Assembly (NCBI GenBank): GCA_012839645.1 | Contig: DUMY01000086.1 | Span: 1 to 44,869 of the forward strand | Reading direction: 5' to 3' | Origin: Syntrophomonadaceae bacterium | GTDB lineage: Bacteria; Bacillota; DSM-12270; Thermacetogeniales; Thermacetogeniaceae | DNA: 44,869 nt | In this document: piece after piece, positions 24,949 through 33,691 of the stretch | Position numbering within the stretch: the first letter of the stretch is position 1 | Layout: the number at the start of each line of letters is the position of its first letter | Translations under genes and position numbers: made by a program | Notes under the pieces: model-generated | The model's input: the letters and a program-made list of their open reading frames with translations, nothing else | Told to the model about the DNA's origin: nothing | Databases searched by the model: none

Positions 24949-24978
24949 ATTGTACACCTTAAAACCAAACCACGTCAA
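24949..24978 (-). promoter_or_regulatory. Sigma-A promoter of the rib operon
   Basis: On the minus strand TTGACG (24973-24978) and TACAAT (24949-24954) are 18 bp apart, starting just after the rpe stop codon and placing the transcript start about 20 bp before the riboswitch. Confidence 0.7.
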
Positions 24979-24994
24979 CACCAACGACGTGATC

Positions 24995-25687
24995 CTACTT
25001 TACTTTATGCCACCAACTCCCGGCTGCTGCTTCCGCAGCTACAGCGCGGTAATCTTCCAAAGCTTTAGTCAGATCCTTCTCCTTTAACAGAGCGGAACCG
25101 ATGACAAGGGAATTTGCACCACAATCCACAGCTGCTTTTATGGTTGTGGTATTGATTCCACCATCTACCTGAAGGTCCGCATTCGACCCTGCATTGAGAA
25201 GCATCTTTCTTAACTCCTGAATCTTCCCGCATACAGCCGGGATAAATTCCTGACCACCCCAACCAGGATTGACTGTCATTAGCAAAACAACATCCAAATC
25301 CTGTACAATATACTCCAGAACACCCAGCGGGGTTGCCGGGTTCAAAGCCACCCCTGCTTTTAGCCCCATATCCTTGATTAACTGAACGGAGCGATGCAGA
25401 TGCGTACAGGTCTCGGAGTGAATGGTCAAACTCTTCACACCGGCTTCGGCAAAAGCTTTAAAATAATGTTCTGGGTTTTCTACCATCAGGTGAACATCAA
25501 GGGGAAGAGAAGTAATCTTGCGCAGTGAAGCCACAATCAATGGCCCAAATGTTAGATTTGGAACAAAATTCCCATCCATAATGTCCAGGTGGATGTCATC
25601 GGCCCCCCCACTTTCCAGTTTTTTAATCAGTGCTCCTAGATTGCTGAAATCTGCATTTAAAATAGAGGGGGCAATCTTAATGCTCAT
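24995..25687 (-). CDS. rpe: Ribulose-phosphate 3-epimerase
   Basis: Interconverts ribulose-5-P and xylulose-5-P in the pentose phosphate pathway. The 230 residues of the TIM barrel carry APSILNADFSNLG, DDIHLDIMDGNFVPNLTFGP, DVHLMVENP, HSETCTHLHR, LMTVNPGWGGQEFIP, LQVDGGINTTT and the C-terminal GANSLVIGSALL. Its ATG overlaps the rsgA stop (TAATG). Last gene of the cell-wall kinase series; no clear terminator follows before the rib promoter. Confidence 0.97.
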   Translation of the reverse strand: MSIKIAPSILNADFSNLGALIKKLESGGADDIHLDIMDGNFVPNLTFGPLIVASLRKITSLPLDVHLMVENPEHYFKAFAEAGVKSLTIHSETCTHLHRSVQLIKDMGLKAGVALNPATPLGVLEYIVQDLDVVLLMTVNPGWGGQEFIPAVCGKIQELRKMLLNAGSNADLQVDGGINTTTIKAAVDCGANSLVIGSALLKEKDLTKALEDYRAVAAEAAAGSWWHKVK

Positions 25688-26556
25688 TAGTAAATTCGCT
25701 CCTTGCTGATAATCTCTTGTAGAAACTGCTTGTAGTCATTATAACGTGCACTGCTGATCAAGCCCTTGTCCAGAGCATTTTTCACTTCACAGTCAGGTTC
25801 TTCTAGGTGAATACAGTCATAAAAACGACATTGCGAGGCAAACTCATTTATTTCCGGAAAGCAACGGCTTAATTCCACCCTTTCCATTGAGGGCAGTTTT
25901 AAACTGCTGAAACCAGGTGTATCAGCGACGAATCCGTCACATAAGGGGATTAATTCCACATACCTGGTAGTATGTTTTCCTCTTTTCAGCTTCTTGCTTA
26001 TCTCCCCGGTTTCCAAAGACAGATTGGGATCCAGTGAGTTGAGCAGTGTAGACTTACCAACACCTGAGGGACCTGACAGAACCGATATCTTTCCAGCTAT
26101 AACCTGGCGTAATTTTTCCAGACCATATCCATAAAGAGCGGATGTGAAGATAGAATTGTAACCTGCCTTTCGATAAATATCCTCCAGATCTTTTGCCTGT
26201 TCTGGATCAAGCAAGTCTATTTTATTAAAACAGATAACAACACTTAGTTTCTCCAATTCGCATAATACCAAGGAACGGTTAAGAAGCTTGAGATCTGGAT
26301 CCGGATGGGCCAAGGAAACCACCGGAATTACCTGATCAACATTGGCTACAGGAGGGCGAGGTAGAGCGTTTTTTCGCTCTTTAATCTCTTCAATGACCCC
26401 CTCTCCTTTCTCAAGAGGTGTAAAAAGAACTCGGTCACCTGTTAATAGGTCCTGCGCCTGGCGCAGGCGACCACGCCCACGACAACACCAAGTTTCCACA
26501 CCTGACCTAACATAATAGAATCCCCCATAGCCCTTAATGATCAAACCTTCCCTCAC
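25687..26556 (-). CDS. rsgA: Ribosome small subunit-dependent GTPase A
   Basis: Circularly permuted GTPase that assists 30S subunit maturation. The order is characteristic: an N-terminal OB fold (about 1-65), the G4 motif FNKIDLL ahead of the P-loop GPSGVGKSTLLNSL, then DTPGFSSL, and a C-terminal zinc-binding region with CRFYDCIHLEEPDCEVK. 289 residues, GTG start with AAAGGAGGC upstream. Lies between prkC and rpe, as in Bacillus (yloQ). Confidence 0.97.
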   Translation of the reverse strand: MREGLIIKGYGGFYYVRSGVETWCCRGRGRLRQAQDLLTGDRVLFTPLEKGEGVIEEIKERKNALPRPPVANVDQVIPVVSLAHPDPDLKLLNRSLVLCELEKLSVVICFNKIDLLDPEQAKDLEDIYRKAGYNSIFTSALYGYGLEKLRQVIAGKISVLSGPSGVGKSTLLNSLDPNLSLETGEISKKLKRGKHTTRYVELIPLCDGFVADTPGFSSLKLPSMERVELSRCFPEINEFASQCRFYDCIHLEEPDCEVKNALDKGLISSARYNDYKQFLQEIISKERIY

Positions 26557-26578
26557 AAACAGCCTCCTTTATCTATCA

Positions 26579-28420
26579 TTAAAATGGAATTGTCTTGTTG
26601 AGCCGCCCTTGGAAAAAGACCTGAAACTCCCCGGGTGGATAAACCTCAAAACTCTTTTCTATTTCATCGTCACCTTCGTGTGTCCCTTTATAGACCTCCC
26701 TGGTTCCCTGCGCATCTTTGACAACCACCCTTATTTCACCGGCTTCATCATCTGGGACTTCAATCTTTAATTTTCTTTCCTGCGATTTTAAGCCACCACT
26801 GGAGTCATCACTGGAGCCGCTGCTGACAACAACATCAATACTTCGTCCTTTTTTAACAGATGTTCCAGGAGCTACGCCCTGTTTTATTATAATACCCTTT
26901 TCCGTGCTGCTTGGTTCCTCCTTGACATCACCCAAATTCAACTCCACCGAACTCAGTGCTGCTTTTGCCTGATCCAATGTTAATCCTACCAGAGAAGGAA
27001 CAACGACATCTTTGGCAACTGGGCCGCTGCTCACAACCAGGGTAATCTCACTGCCCTTAGCTTGTTTTTGATCCCCCTCAGGAGACTGCCGTATCACATG
27101 CCCCGCAGGCACACTCTCATGATTCTCCCTAACTATTTTGACTACAAACCCTCGTCCCTCCAGAGCAAGCCGCGCTTCCCTCTCAGAGACCCCGGTAAGA
27201 TCGGGCAGCCAGACACTGCTCTGACCTTTATTTACCCAAATACGCACCAGACGACCCTTTTTGACTTCCATCCCACCAACAGGATCCTGGCGCACCACAA
27301 CTTCAACTTGCTCACCCTGATCAAAGATGTCCTCTACTTCTACCCTGAAACCCGCACTTTTAAGCTTCTCTGAAGCCTCATCTTGCGGCAACCCAACCAC
27401 ATCAGGTACAGCGACAGTGCCTCCAAAATACCACTTGGACAAGCCATAAAGCGCACCCCCAATAAGAAGTAAGCCGCAGACAACTAGCGCCGCTATTGCT
27501 GCAGGATGCATCTTTCTTTTCCTTGGAGCTTTTTTCTCCGGTATTACTGGGATAGGAATAGACCTGGTACGCTCCTCTTCCTGGGAATCAGAAGACTCAA
27601 CAGAATAGCCTTCAGATAGTGCATTCTGCATTTCTTTTGCAGATTTAAAGCGCATTCCCTTGTCCTTAGCCATTGCCTTATAAATAATCTGCTCCAATTC
27701 ATAGGGAATTGAAGGATTTTCAATGCGTAAACCAGGGGGTTCTTCCTGTATGTGCTTGAGAGCAATAGAAATGGGATTATCCCCTTGATAAGGTACATGC
27801 CCGGAAACAGCTTCATATAAAACAACCCCAAGAGAATAGAGGTCCGACTGAGAATCAGCATCCTCTCCCTGGGCTTGTTCCGGAGAGAAATAATGCACCG
27901 AACCCATCACTGTATCGGACTGGGTCACCGTAATACTGGAAACTGATAGAAAGCGTGCCAAGCCGAAATCCGTTACCTTGACCCTCCCCCCGGGTGTAAC
28001 CAGTATATTATGGGGCTTGATATCTCGATGAATAATTCCTTTACTGTGTGCGTGATCAAGAGCAGCACACACCTGAATACCGATATTCACTGCTTCCGAT
28101 GGGGAAAGCGCGCCCTGGCGTCGGATGATCTCTTTGAGATTGTCCCCTTCCACATATTCCATGACCAGGTAGGGCAGGCCGTCCTCCTCCCCCACATCGT
28201 AGATACTCACAATGTTAGGGTGTGATAAAAGAGCTACTGCCTGTGCCTCCATCTGAAAGCGGCGGACAAATTCCTTATCTTCTGCTAGTTCCTCACGCAT
28301 AATCTTAACAGTGACAATACGGTTCAATACAGTACAGCGAGCACGATAAACGTGAGCCATACCACCGGAACCGATCCTGGCTTTTATTTCATACCTGTTA
28401 CCCAATAATTGGCCGATCAT
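26579..28420 (-). CDS. prkC: PASTA-domain serine/threonine protein kinase PrkC
   Basis: Membrane kinase that senses muropeptides or lipid II through PASTA domains and regulates wall synthesis, division and, in Bacillus, spore germination. Kinase domain 10-275: GSGGMAHVY, VTVKIM (Lys39), HRDIKPHN (Asp133), DFGLAR, SPEQAQGEDADSQSDLYSLG. A lysine/arginine-rich juxtamembrane stretch precedes one TM segment (about 309-328). Three PASTA repeats follow (VPDVVGL, LPDLTGV, VPSLVGL). After them comes a linker and a roughly 70-residue beta-rich tail ending GRLNKTIPF, outside the PASTA pattern. Directly follows the PBP gene. No PP2C phosphatase gene is adjacent. Confidence 0.96.
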   Translation of the reverse strand: MIGQLLGNRYEIKARIGSGGMAHVYRARCTVLNRIVTVKIMREELAEDKEFVRRFQMEAQAVALLSHPNIVSIYDVGEEDGLPYLVMEYVEGDNLKEIIRRQGALSPSEAVNIGIQVCAALDHAHSKGIIHRDIKPHNILVTPGGRVKVTDFGLARFLSVSSITVTQSDTVMGSVHYFSPEQAQGEDADSQSDLYSLGVVLYEAVSGHVPYQGDNPISIALKHIQEEPPGLRIENPSIPYELEQIIYKAMAKDKGMRFKSAKEMQNALSEGYSVESSDSQEEERTRSIPIPVIPEKKAPRKRKMHPAAIAALVVCGLLLIGGALYGLSKWYFGGTVAVPDVVGLPQDEASEKLKSAGFRVEVEDIFDQGEQVEVVVRQDPVGGMEVKKGRLVRIWVNKGQSSVWLPDLTGVSEREARLALEGRGFVVKIVRENHESVPAGHVIRQSPEGDQKQAKGSEITLVVSSGPVAKDVVVPSLVGLTLDQAKAALSSVELNLGDVKEEPSSTEKGIIIKQGVAPGTSVKKGRSIDVVVSSGSSDDSSGGLKSQERKLKIEVPDDEAGEIRVVVKDAQGTREVYKGTHEGDDEIEKSFEVYPPGEFQVFFQGRLNKTIPF

Positions 28421-28422
28421 TA

Positions 28423-29823
28423 TTAACCCTCCCGCAATAGGGCAAGCCTCAATAGTTCTTTGGCGATAGGTGCCGCAGTTGTGCCGCCCTGTCCGCCATG
28501 TTCCACAATAACACTAACCGCAGCCCGGGGCTGTTCAGCAGGTGCAGAAGCCACAAACCAGGCATGAGTAGGACCTGAAGGGTTCTCTGCCGAACCCGTC
28601 TTTCCGGCCACATTAATTCCCGGCAGAGAAGCAGCGCTACCCGTTCCCCCAGATCGCACAACTCCCATCATTGCTTCCTGAACCTGCCATGCAGCTTCAG
28701 GCTCTGCAACCAACCTCAGTATACGCGGTCCCTGTTTCCAGACCACCCGGTCTTCAGGTGAGCGGATATCCTGTACAAGGTAGGGAGTCATCATGACCCC
28801 TTGATTGCCAATGGATCCGGCTATCAAAGCCATAAACAAGGGGCTTACTAATATTTCCCCCTGCCCCATAGCAGATTCCGCAAGAGCATTAGGGCTCTGC
28901 AAGCTGTCTTTCTTCAAAGGACTCCTCTCCACCGAAAGATCAAAGGGGATTTTCTCTCCCCAACCAAAATCCTTCAGGCCATTAGTAAAGTCCTCACTTC
29001 CGATATCCATACCTAAGTTTGCAAAATAACAATTACATGATAATGCCATTGCACGCTTCAAGTCCACACTACCATGAACCCGTAAATCGTGCAGAACCCT
29101 ACCCTGAATAGTTATCTCTCCCTGGCAGTTAAAGTACTCATTTCCTAACTGAGGAAATTTATCCAGCCCAACAGCAGCAGTAACGATTTTCATAACGGAT
29201 CCTGGGGGATATAATCCCTGAGAAGACCTATTAAGCAATGGATGCCCACTGTTTTGCCGCAGCTGGTCCCAGTTTTTTTCCAAGCTATCGTTGTTAGGAT
29301 CAAAACTGGGGGTGCTTACCATGGCTAGTATTTCACCATTTCTGGGATCCAGCACAACCGCTGCACCCTTGTAAGGGGACATCAATTCCCAGGCTTTCAA
29401 CTGAAGCTCATGATCAATGGTGAGATAAATATTCTCACCCTCAGTCCTATCTATGCCCCAGCGTGCTTCCAGGTTCCTTTTTGAATGACCATGTTGCCCC
29501 AGCAGTTCTTTATCGTAGGCCCTTTCCAGCCCTGTTTTTCCCAGACGTCTGGAGTGGTAGCCTGTTAAGTGAGCATACGGCAGTGGATAATAGTACTTTC
29601 TTGTTATCTTATCCCCTTCGATAGTGCTATCTGTAATTTTTTCTCCATTACGCGCATAAATTCCTCCCCGTACAACACGATTTTCTATAATCCAAGGTCT
29701 TGGATTAGCACCATGCTTACTTAGAGCAGGCCCCCGTACCATCACAAGATGAATGAGGTATCCTGCATAGATTAGAAAACAGACAGTTATAAAAACAAGA
29801 AACTTTTTAACTGTATCCTGCAT
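28423..29823 (-). CDS. pbpA: Class B penicillin-binding protein (PbpA-like transpeptidase)
   Basis: Cross-links peptidoglycan; probable partner of the RodA/FtsW-type polymerase encoded just upstream. The 466 residues have an N-terminal TM segment (about 8-29), a short non-catalytic part, then the transpeptidase motifs SVMK (Ser209 nucleophile), SCN (262-264) and KTG (408-410). The short pedestal resembles mycobacterial PbpA more than PBP2b/FtsI. Its order after fha and rodA and before the kinase matches the actinobacterial fha-rodA-pbpA-pknB cluster. It is 3 bp from prkC. Confidence 0.93.
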   Translation of the reverse strand: MQDTVKKFLVFITVCFLIYAGYLIHLVMVRGPALSKHGANPRPWIIENRVVRGGIYARNGEKITDSTIEGDKITRKYYYPLPYAHLTGYHSRRLGKTGLERAYDKELLGQHGHSKRNLEARWGIDRTEGENIYLTIDHELQLKAWELMSPYKGAAVVLDPRNGEILAMVSTPSFDPNNDSLEKNWDQLRQNSGHPLLNRSSQGLYPPGSVMKIVTAAVGLDKFPQLGNEYFNCQGEITIQGRVLHDLRVHGSVDLKRAMALSCNCYFANLGMDIGSEDFTNGLKDFGWGEKIPFDLSVERSPLKKDSLQSPNALAESAMGQGEILVSPLFMALIAGSIGNQGVMMTPYLVQDIRSPEDRVVWKQGPRILRLVAEPEAAWQVQEAMMGVVRSGGTGSAASLPGINVAGKTGSAENPSGPTHAWFVASAPAEQPRAAVSVIVEHGGQGGTTAAPIAKELLRLALLREG

Positions 29824-29839
29824 TTTACGTTCCTCTTTT

Positions 29840-31537
29840 CTAGCGATCCATCATAACAGCCCTCATAGATGCTTCCTGCTCATCTATATCTCTCTCACTT
29901 TCCACACTGACTTTATAGAGAATTCCCATCAAAAAACAGTTGGAAACAAAAGAACTACCCCCATAACTCAAAAAGGGCAGGGGAATACCAGTAAGTGGTA
30001 TCACACTGATCACCCCGCCGATAATTATAAGTGTCTGTAAAGCCAGAATAGAACTAAACCCACATGCCAGAAGGGCACCAAAACCATCATGGGCATTAAG
30101 GGAAATCTGAAAGCCCTTCCAAATCAACAAATAGTATATCCCTAATATTCCCAGGACTCCCAACAGCCCCAACTCTTCTCCGATGAGAGAAAAGATAAAG
30201 TCGGTATGCACTGCAGGTATTAATTTTGGAAAACCGCTGCCCAACCCCTGTCCGAAAATGCCTCCACCGCTGATAGCAAACAGCGATTGAATAACCTGAT
30301 AACCTCCCCCGTCAAGCTGCTGCCAGGGATCCATATAGATAAGCATCCTGCTCTGAACATGGGGAAAAATATAGTACATTAAAACGGCACCCACTGAAAA
30401 GAGTCCTAATCCCAGCAAGAGAAAATAAGAGCGCTCTGTAGCAATATAGACCATCACAAGAAAAGTTGCAAAAAATAGGAGGGCCATCCCCAAATCCTTT
30501 TGAAAAACCAGGAGAAGCAAAGAAAAACCACAGATCACCAGTAGAGGTCCCAGATAAGGCCAATCCGGAAGATAAAAACGTCCAAACTTGAGGGTCCCTA
30601 CCCGGAGAATCTCCTTGTTTTCCTCTAAATAACCCGCCAGGAAGATCACCATAAAGATCTTAACAAACTCTGAAGCCTGAAAACGAAAAGAACCGAGAGA
30701 AAGCCACCTGTTTGCGCCTCCCGCTTCCACCCCGAAGACAATGGTAAAGACAAGAAAGACAATACTCAAAACCATAAAGATGTATTTATAATCAAGCAGG
30801 CGCCTGTATTCAGACAGAAATATCTGAATCAACCAAAAGAGGGAGTACCCTGCCATCACCCAGTAAACTTGGCGTGATCCATAATAGGGATCAACCCTGT
30901 AAATAAAAACCAAACCTAAAGCTGACAGCACCCCTACTAAATGTATAAGCAAGGGGGCACCTTTTTCCTTGTATTCAGCTATAAAAGAACTGACCACCAA
31001 TAACAGGGCAGCCACAGCCAATAGAGTGATATCCTGAACACCCAGCAGTTGTTCTCTGTACAACTCCAGGCTGCCTGCACCAAGGATCAAACCAGGAAAA
31101 AGTGGCAAAAGAAAAGACCTATCGGCTTTGCTCTGCTCCGGCAACTCAGCTTTTAATGTGAATCCCCCAATTTGAAGTTGTGACCCATTCCGAAGAATTT
31201 GCGGTGTTGTAAGGGGGTGATTTTCAAGAAGTGTTCCATTGGTGCTGCCCATATCAGTGACATAATATCTGTTATCTTGCAAAATAATACGGGCATGCCT
31301 ATTGGAAACATAGGGGTCCGGAAGACTTACTGCACACTCACTGCTTCTTCCCAGAACTACCCCTTTATCTATAACCCATCTCTTTCCCTCAGGTACTGCC
31401 GCTGACGCTGAACGAAGCACCAAAAGGGCAGCCTTATTTATTTTATCACCTGTTCTGCTGTTAACAAAAACAACCATAACAAAAAGACAGATAAGCAGCA
31501 GTATCAGGTACTTAAGAGCTATAACCACCCAAATCAC
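29840..31537 (-). CDS. FHA domain fused to a RodA/FtsW/SpoVE-type glycosyltransferase
   Basis: 565 residues in one open frame. An N-terminal TM anchor (3-25) is followed by a complete FHA phosphothreonine-binding domain with GRSSECAV (63-70), SNRH (78-81) and GSTNG (97-101). From about residue 140 comes a polytopic SEDS protein with roughly ten TM helices, including FGVEAGGANRWLSLGSFRFQ, ASEFVKIFMVIFLAGYLE, QSLFAISGGGIFGQGLGSG, HTDFIFSLIGEELG (catalytic Asp region) and GIPLPFLSYGGSS. SEDS proteins polymerise glycan from lipid II with a class B PBP partner. The FHA part resembles mycobacterial FhaB, a TM-plus-FHA protein. GTG start with AGGGAG upstream. The likely role is elongation or spore peptidoglycan synthesis regulated by PrkC phosphorylation; this is inference. 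Confidence 0.93.
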   Translation of the reverse strand: MIWVVIALKYLILLLICLFVMVVFVNSRTGDKINKAALLVLRSASAAVPEGKRWVIDKGVVLGRSSECAVSLPDPYVSNRHARIILQDNRYYVTDMGSTNGTLLENHPLTTPQILRNGSQLQIGGFTLKAELPEQSKADRSFLLPLFPGLILGAGSLELYREQLLGVQDITLLAVAALLLVVSSFIAEYKEKGAPLLIHLVGVLSALGLVFIYRVDPYYGSRQVYWVMAGYSLFWLIQIFLSEYRRLLDYKYIFMVLSIVFLVFTIVFGVEAGGANRWLSLGSFRFQASEFVKIFMVIFLAGYLEENKEILRVGTLKFGRFYLPDWPYLGPLLVICGFSLLLLVFQKDLGMALLFFATFLVMVYIATERSYFLLLGLGLFSVGAVLMYYIFPHVQSRMLIYMDPWQQLDGGGYQVIQSLFAISGGGIFGQGLGSGFPKLIPAVHTDFIFSLIGEELGLLGVLGILGIYYLLIWKGFQISLNAHDGFGALLACGFSSILALQTLIIIGGVISVIPLTGIPLPFLSYGGSSFVSNCFLMGILYKVSVESERDIDEQEASMRAVMMDR

Positions 31538-31540
31538 GGT

Positions 31541-32281
31541 TTAACTCCCTTCAACTTTAAACAGATTCTCACCAATCAAGAATTGATCCCCGACCTCCAG
31601 TTCGCACTGTTCTATACGGATTCCATCAACATAAGTCCCATTCTTGCTCCCCATATCGATCAAGCTTAGAATATCGCCACGTTTTTCCAGCCTGACATGC
31701 TCCCGGGAGGCGTTGATATCTGAGAGCACCAGGTGGTTTGTGCTCTTGCGACCGATATAGTATGACTCTTCCCCCTGCAGCAAAATGCTCTTTCCTTGGT
31801 CGGGACCGCTCATGACAATTATAGAGTATTTTTTACCATCAAATCCGCTTTCCTTCTCCTTTTTATCAAAAATCATGGTTTGGTCCATTTTTACTGATTC
31901 TTTCTGAGGCAATGGCTCTTCAGAAGTAAAGGCGGACTTGATCGCAATCTCCCCAATTTCCAGAGACTCATCCTCCAAAAAGGCAACCTGCGGCCTTCCA
32001 ATCAGAGTGTATTCTTTTTCTACTGCTTTGTTTTTAATATACTCAGCCAGCTCCTGACTGAGCGCATCATGTAGTGGAGAACTCTTCTGGAAATCCGCAT
32101 TTCCCAGACTAATTGTAAAAATATTGGGGGTATAGACCCGGGAAACGCTCACCCGTCTCTGGACAACCATCTCCCTCACTAATGCCCTGGCCATTTCTAC
32201 CGGCTGAATTGGCCGCTTCCGCTTACGAAAAATACCCTCCCAAAATTTTGTTATCATGCTTTCCAGATCATCTAAATTCAC
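31541..32281 (-). CDS. fhaA: FhaA-like protein: DUF3662 domain plus C-terminal FHA domain
   Basis: 246-residue soluble adaptor. The N-terminal FhaA domain (about 1-115; MITKFWEGIFRKRKRPIQPVEMARAL across its start) is joined by a charged linker to an FHA domain with GRKS (177-180), SREH (192-195) and GSKNG (211-215). In mycobacteria FhaA binds phosphorylated wall proteins such as MviN. The linker DQTMIFDKKE (Thr135) is a plausible phosphorylation site for the neighbouring kinase, which is inference. GTG start; 4 bp after rsmB and 3 bp before the FHA-SEDS fusion, so clearly one operon. Confidence 0.9.
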   Translation of the reverse strand: MNLDDLESMITKFWEGIFRKRKRPIQPVEMARALVREMVVQRRVSVSRVYTPNIFTISLGNADFQKSSPLHDALSQELAEYIKNKAVEKEYTLIGRPQVAFLEDESLEIGEIAIKSAFTSEEPLPQKESVKMDQTMIFDKKEKESGFDGKKYSIIVMSGPDQGKSILLQGEESYYIGRKSTNHLVLSDINASREHVRLEKRGDILSLIDMGSKNGTYVDGIRIEQCELEVGDQFLIGENLFKVEGS

Positions 32282-32285
32282 GGTT

Positions 32286-33662
32286 TCACCTGCTCTCCTT
32301 GGTTTTTCTTAAACAAGCCAGGAAAAACCCATCAGTACCATGCTGATGTGGCAGCAACTGTAGAAAACCTTTTTTTACATCTATTTTATCACGACTATTA
32401 ACTAATGGAAACGGCAGTCTTAGTTCCTCACTTTTAAATCCAGTGTATTCCATTAAAAAAGAGTTCACAACCCCTATATTTTCCTCGGGCTCCGTAGAAC
32501 AGGTGCTGTAGAGTAATAGTCCTCCTGTCTTCAGACATTTACTCGCCTGTCCCAGGATCTCCATCTGTTGTACGGCATGTCGTGATAAGTCACCACGCTC
32601 CACCCGCCATCTCAGCTCGGGTCGCCTGCGGATCACACCCAGACCGGAACATGGCACATCAACCAAAATATAATCAGCTCTTTCACTTAATTTATTAGGT
32701 AGTTCTCTGGCATCCAGATGCCTTGTTTTAACAATGGTCATCCCTAACCTCCTGCAGGCACCATCAACCAGTTTCAGGCGGTGTTCGTGAACATCAAGAG
32801 CTAAAATCCTCCCCCTGTTCTTCATCAACTGGGCAAGGTGTGTTGTCTTGCCGCCCGGTCCACTGCAGGCATCAATAACAAATGCACCTGGAACAGGATT
32901 CAAAACAGAGGAGGCGATCATCGAACTCTCATCTTGCACAGCATAATACCCATCCCGAAAAGATTTCAATTCCGGCAGAAAAGATCTCTTCTCCACAATG
33001 ATTCCTTCAGGGACCAGAGCGCTAGGGCGAACCTTCAGACCCTCTTCTTTAAGCTTCTTCCGGAGATGACCCGGAGTAGTTTTTAAAGTATTGCAACGCA
33101 GCACAACAGGTGGTGGCTCATTATTGACGGCGCAAAGCGATGCGGTTTCTTCTTTTCCAAATCGCATCAACCAGCGTTCCACCAGCCATAAAGGATGTGA
33201 GTACTTTATGCTTAAATAGAGTGCGAGCTCTTTATCCGGATCCGGATAAGAAATACTGTCCTTACTACGACTGATACTGCGCAGCAAGGCATTTACAAAG
33301 CCCGACAATCCGTGAATTCCTCGGCTTTTTGCCAGTTCCACTGCTTCACTGCAAGCAGCCCTAGAAGGAACCCTGTCCAGATATAAAAGTTGATATACTC
33401 CCATCCGTATAATGGTGCGGATGGTATAATTCATCTTGGAAACAGGTACCGTGCTGTACTGCTCAATCACCCAATCCAAGGTACCCTGTCTGCGGAGAGT
33501 TCCGTATACTAACTCCGTTAACAGCGCCATATCGCTGTGCCCCAGTTTCAATGTTCTGGTAAGCTTCCGCAGCTCCAGGTTGGCATAAGCGCCATCCTTC
33601 TCTACAGCTAAGAGCACCCGCAGTGCTGCCTTCCTAGCCGGAGAAACCTTAGATCCACTCAA
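32286..33662 (-). CDS. rsmB: 16S rRNA (cytosine(967)-C5)-methyltransferase
   Basis: Methylates C967 of 16S rRNA. An N-terminal NusB-like RNA-binding domain (about 1-140) precedes a Rossmann methyltransferase with VIDACSGPGGKTTHLAQLM, VDVPCSGLGVIRRRPELRW and LLYSTCSTEPEENIGVV, which hold the two catalytic cysteines. I start at TTG 33662, 8 nt after AAAGGTGG (458 residues); a GTG four codons upstream overlaps that site. It lies 29 bp after fmt, the usual order. Confidence 0.95.
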   Translation of the reverse strand: MSGSKVSPARKAALRVLLAVEKDGAYANLELRKLTRTLKLGHSDMALLTELVYGTLRRQGTLDWVIEQYSTVPVSKMNYTIRTIIRMGVYQLLYLDRVPSRAACSEAVELAKSRGIHGLSGFVNALLRSISRSKDSISYPDPDKELALYLSIKYSHPLWLVERWLMRFGKEETASLCAVNNEPPPVVLRCNTLKTTPGHLRKKLKEEGLKVRPSALVPEGIIVEKRSFLPELKSFRDGYYAVQDESSMIASSVLNPVPGAFVIDACSGPGGKTTHLAQLMKNRGRILALDVHEHRLKLVDGACRRLGMTIVKTRHLDARELPNKLSERADYILVDVPCSGLGVIRRRPELRWRVERGDLSRHAVQQMEILGQASKCLKTGGLLLYSTCSTEPEENIGVVNSFLMEYTGFKSEELRLPFPLVNSRDKIDVKKGFLQLLPHQHGTDGFFLACLRKTKESR

Positions 33663-33691
33663 TATTACAACCACCTTTACAGCAGTTCATC

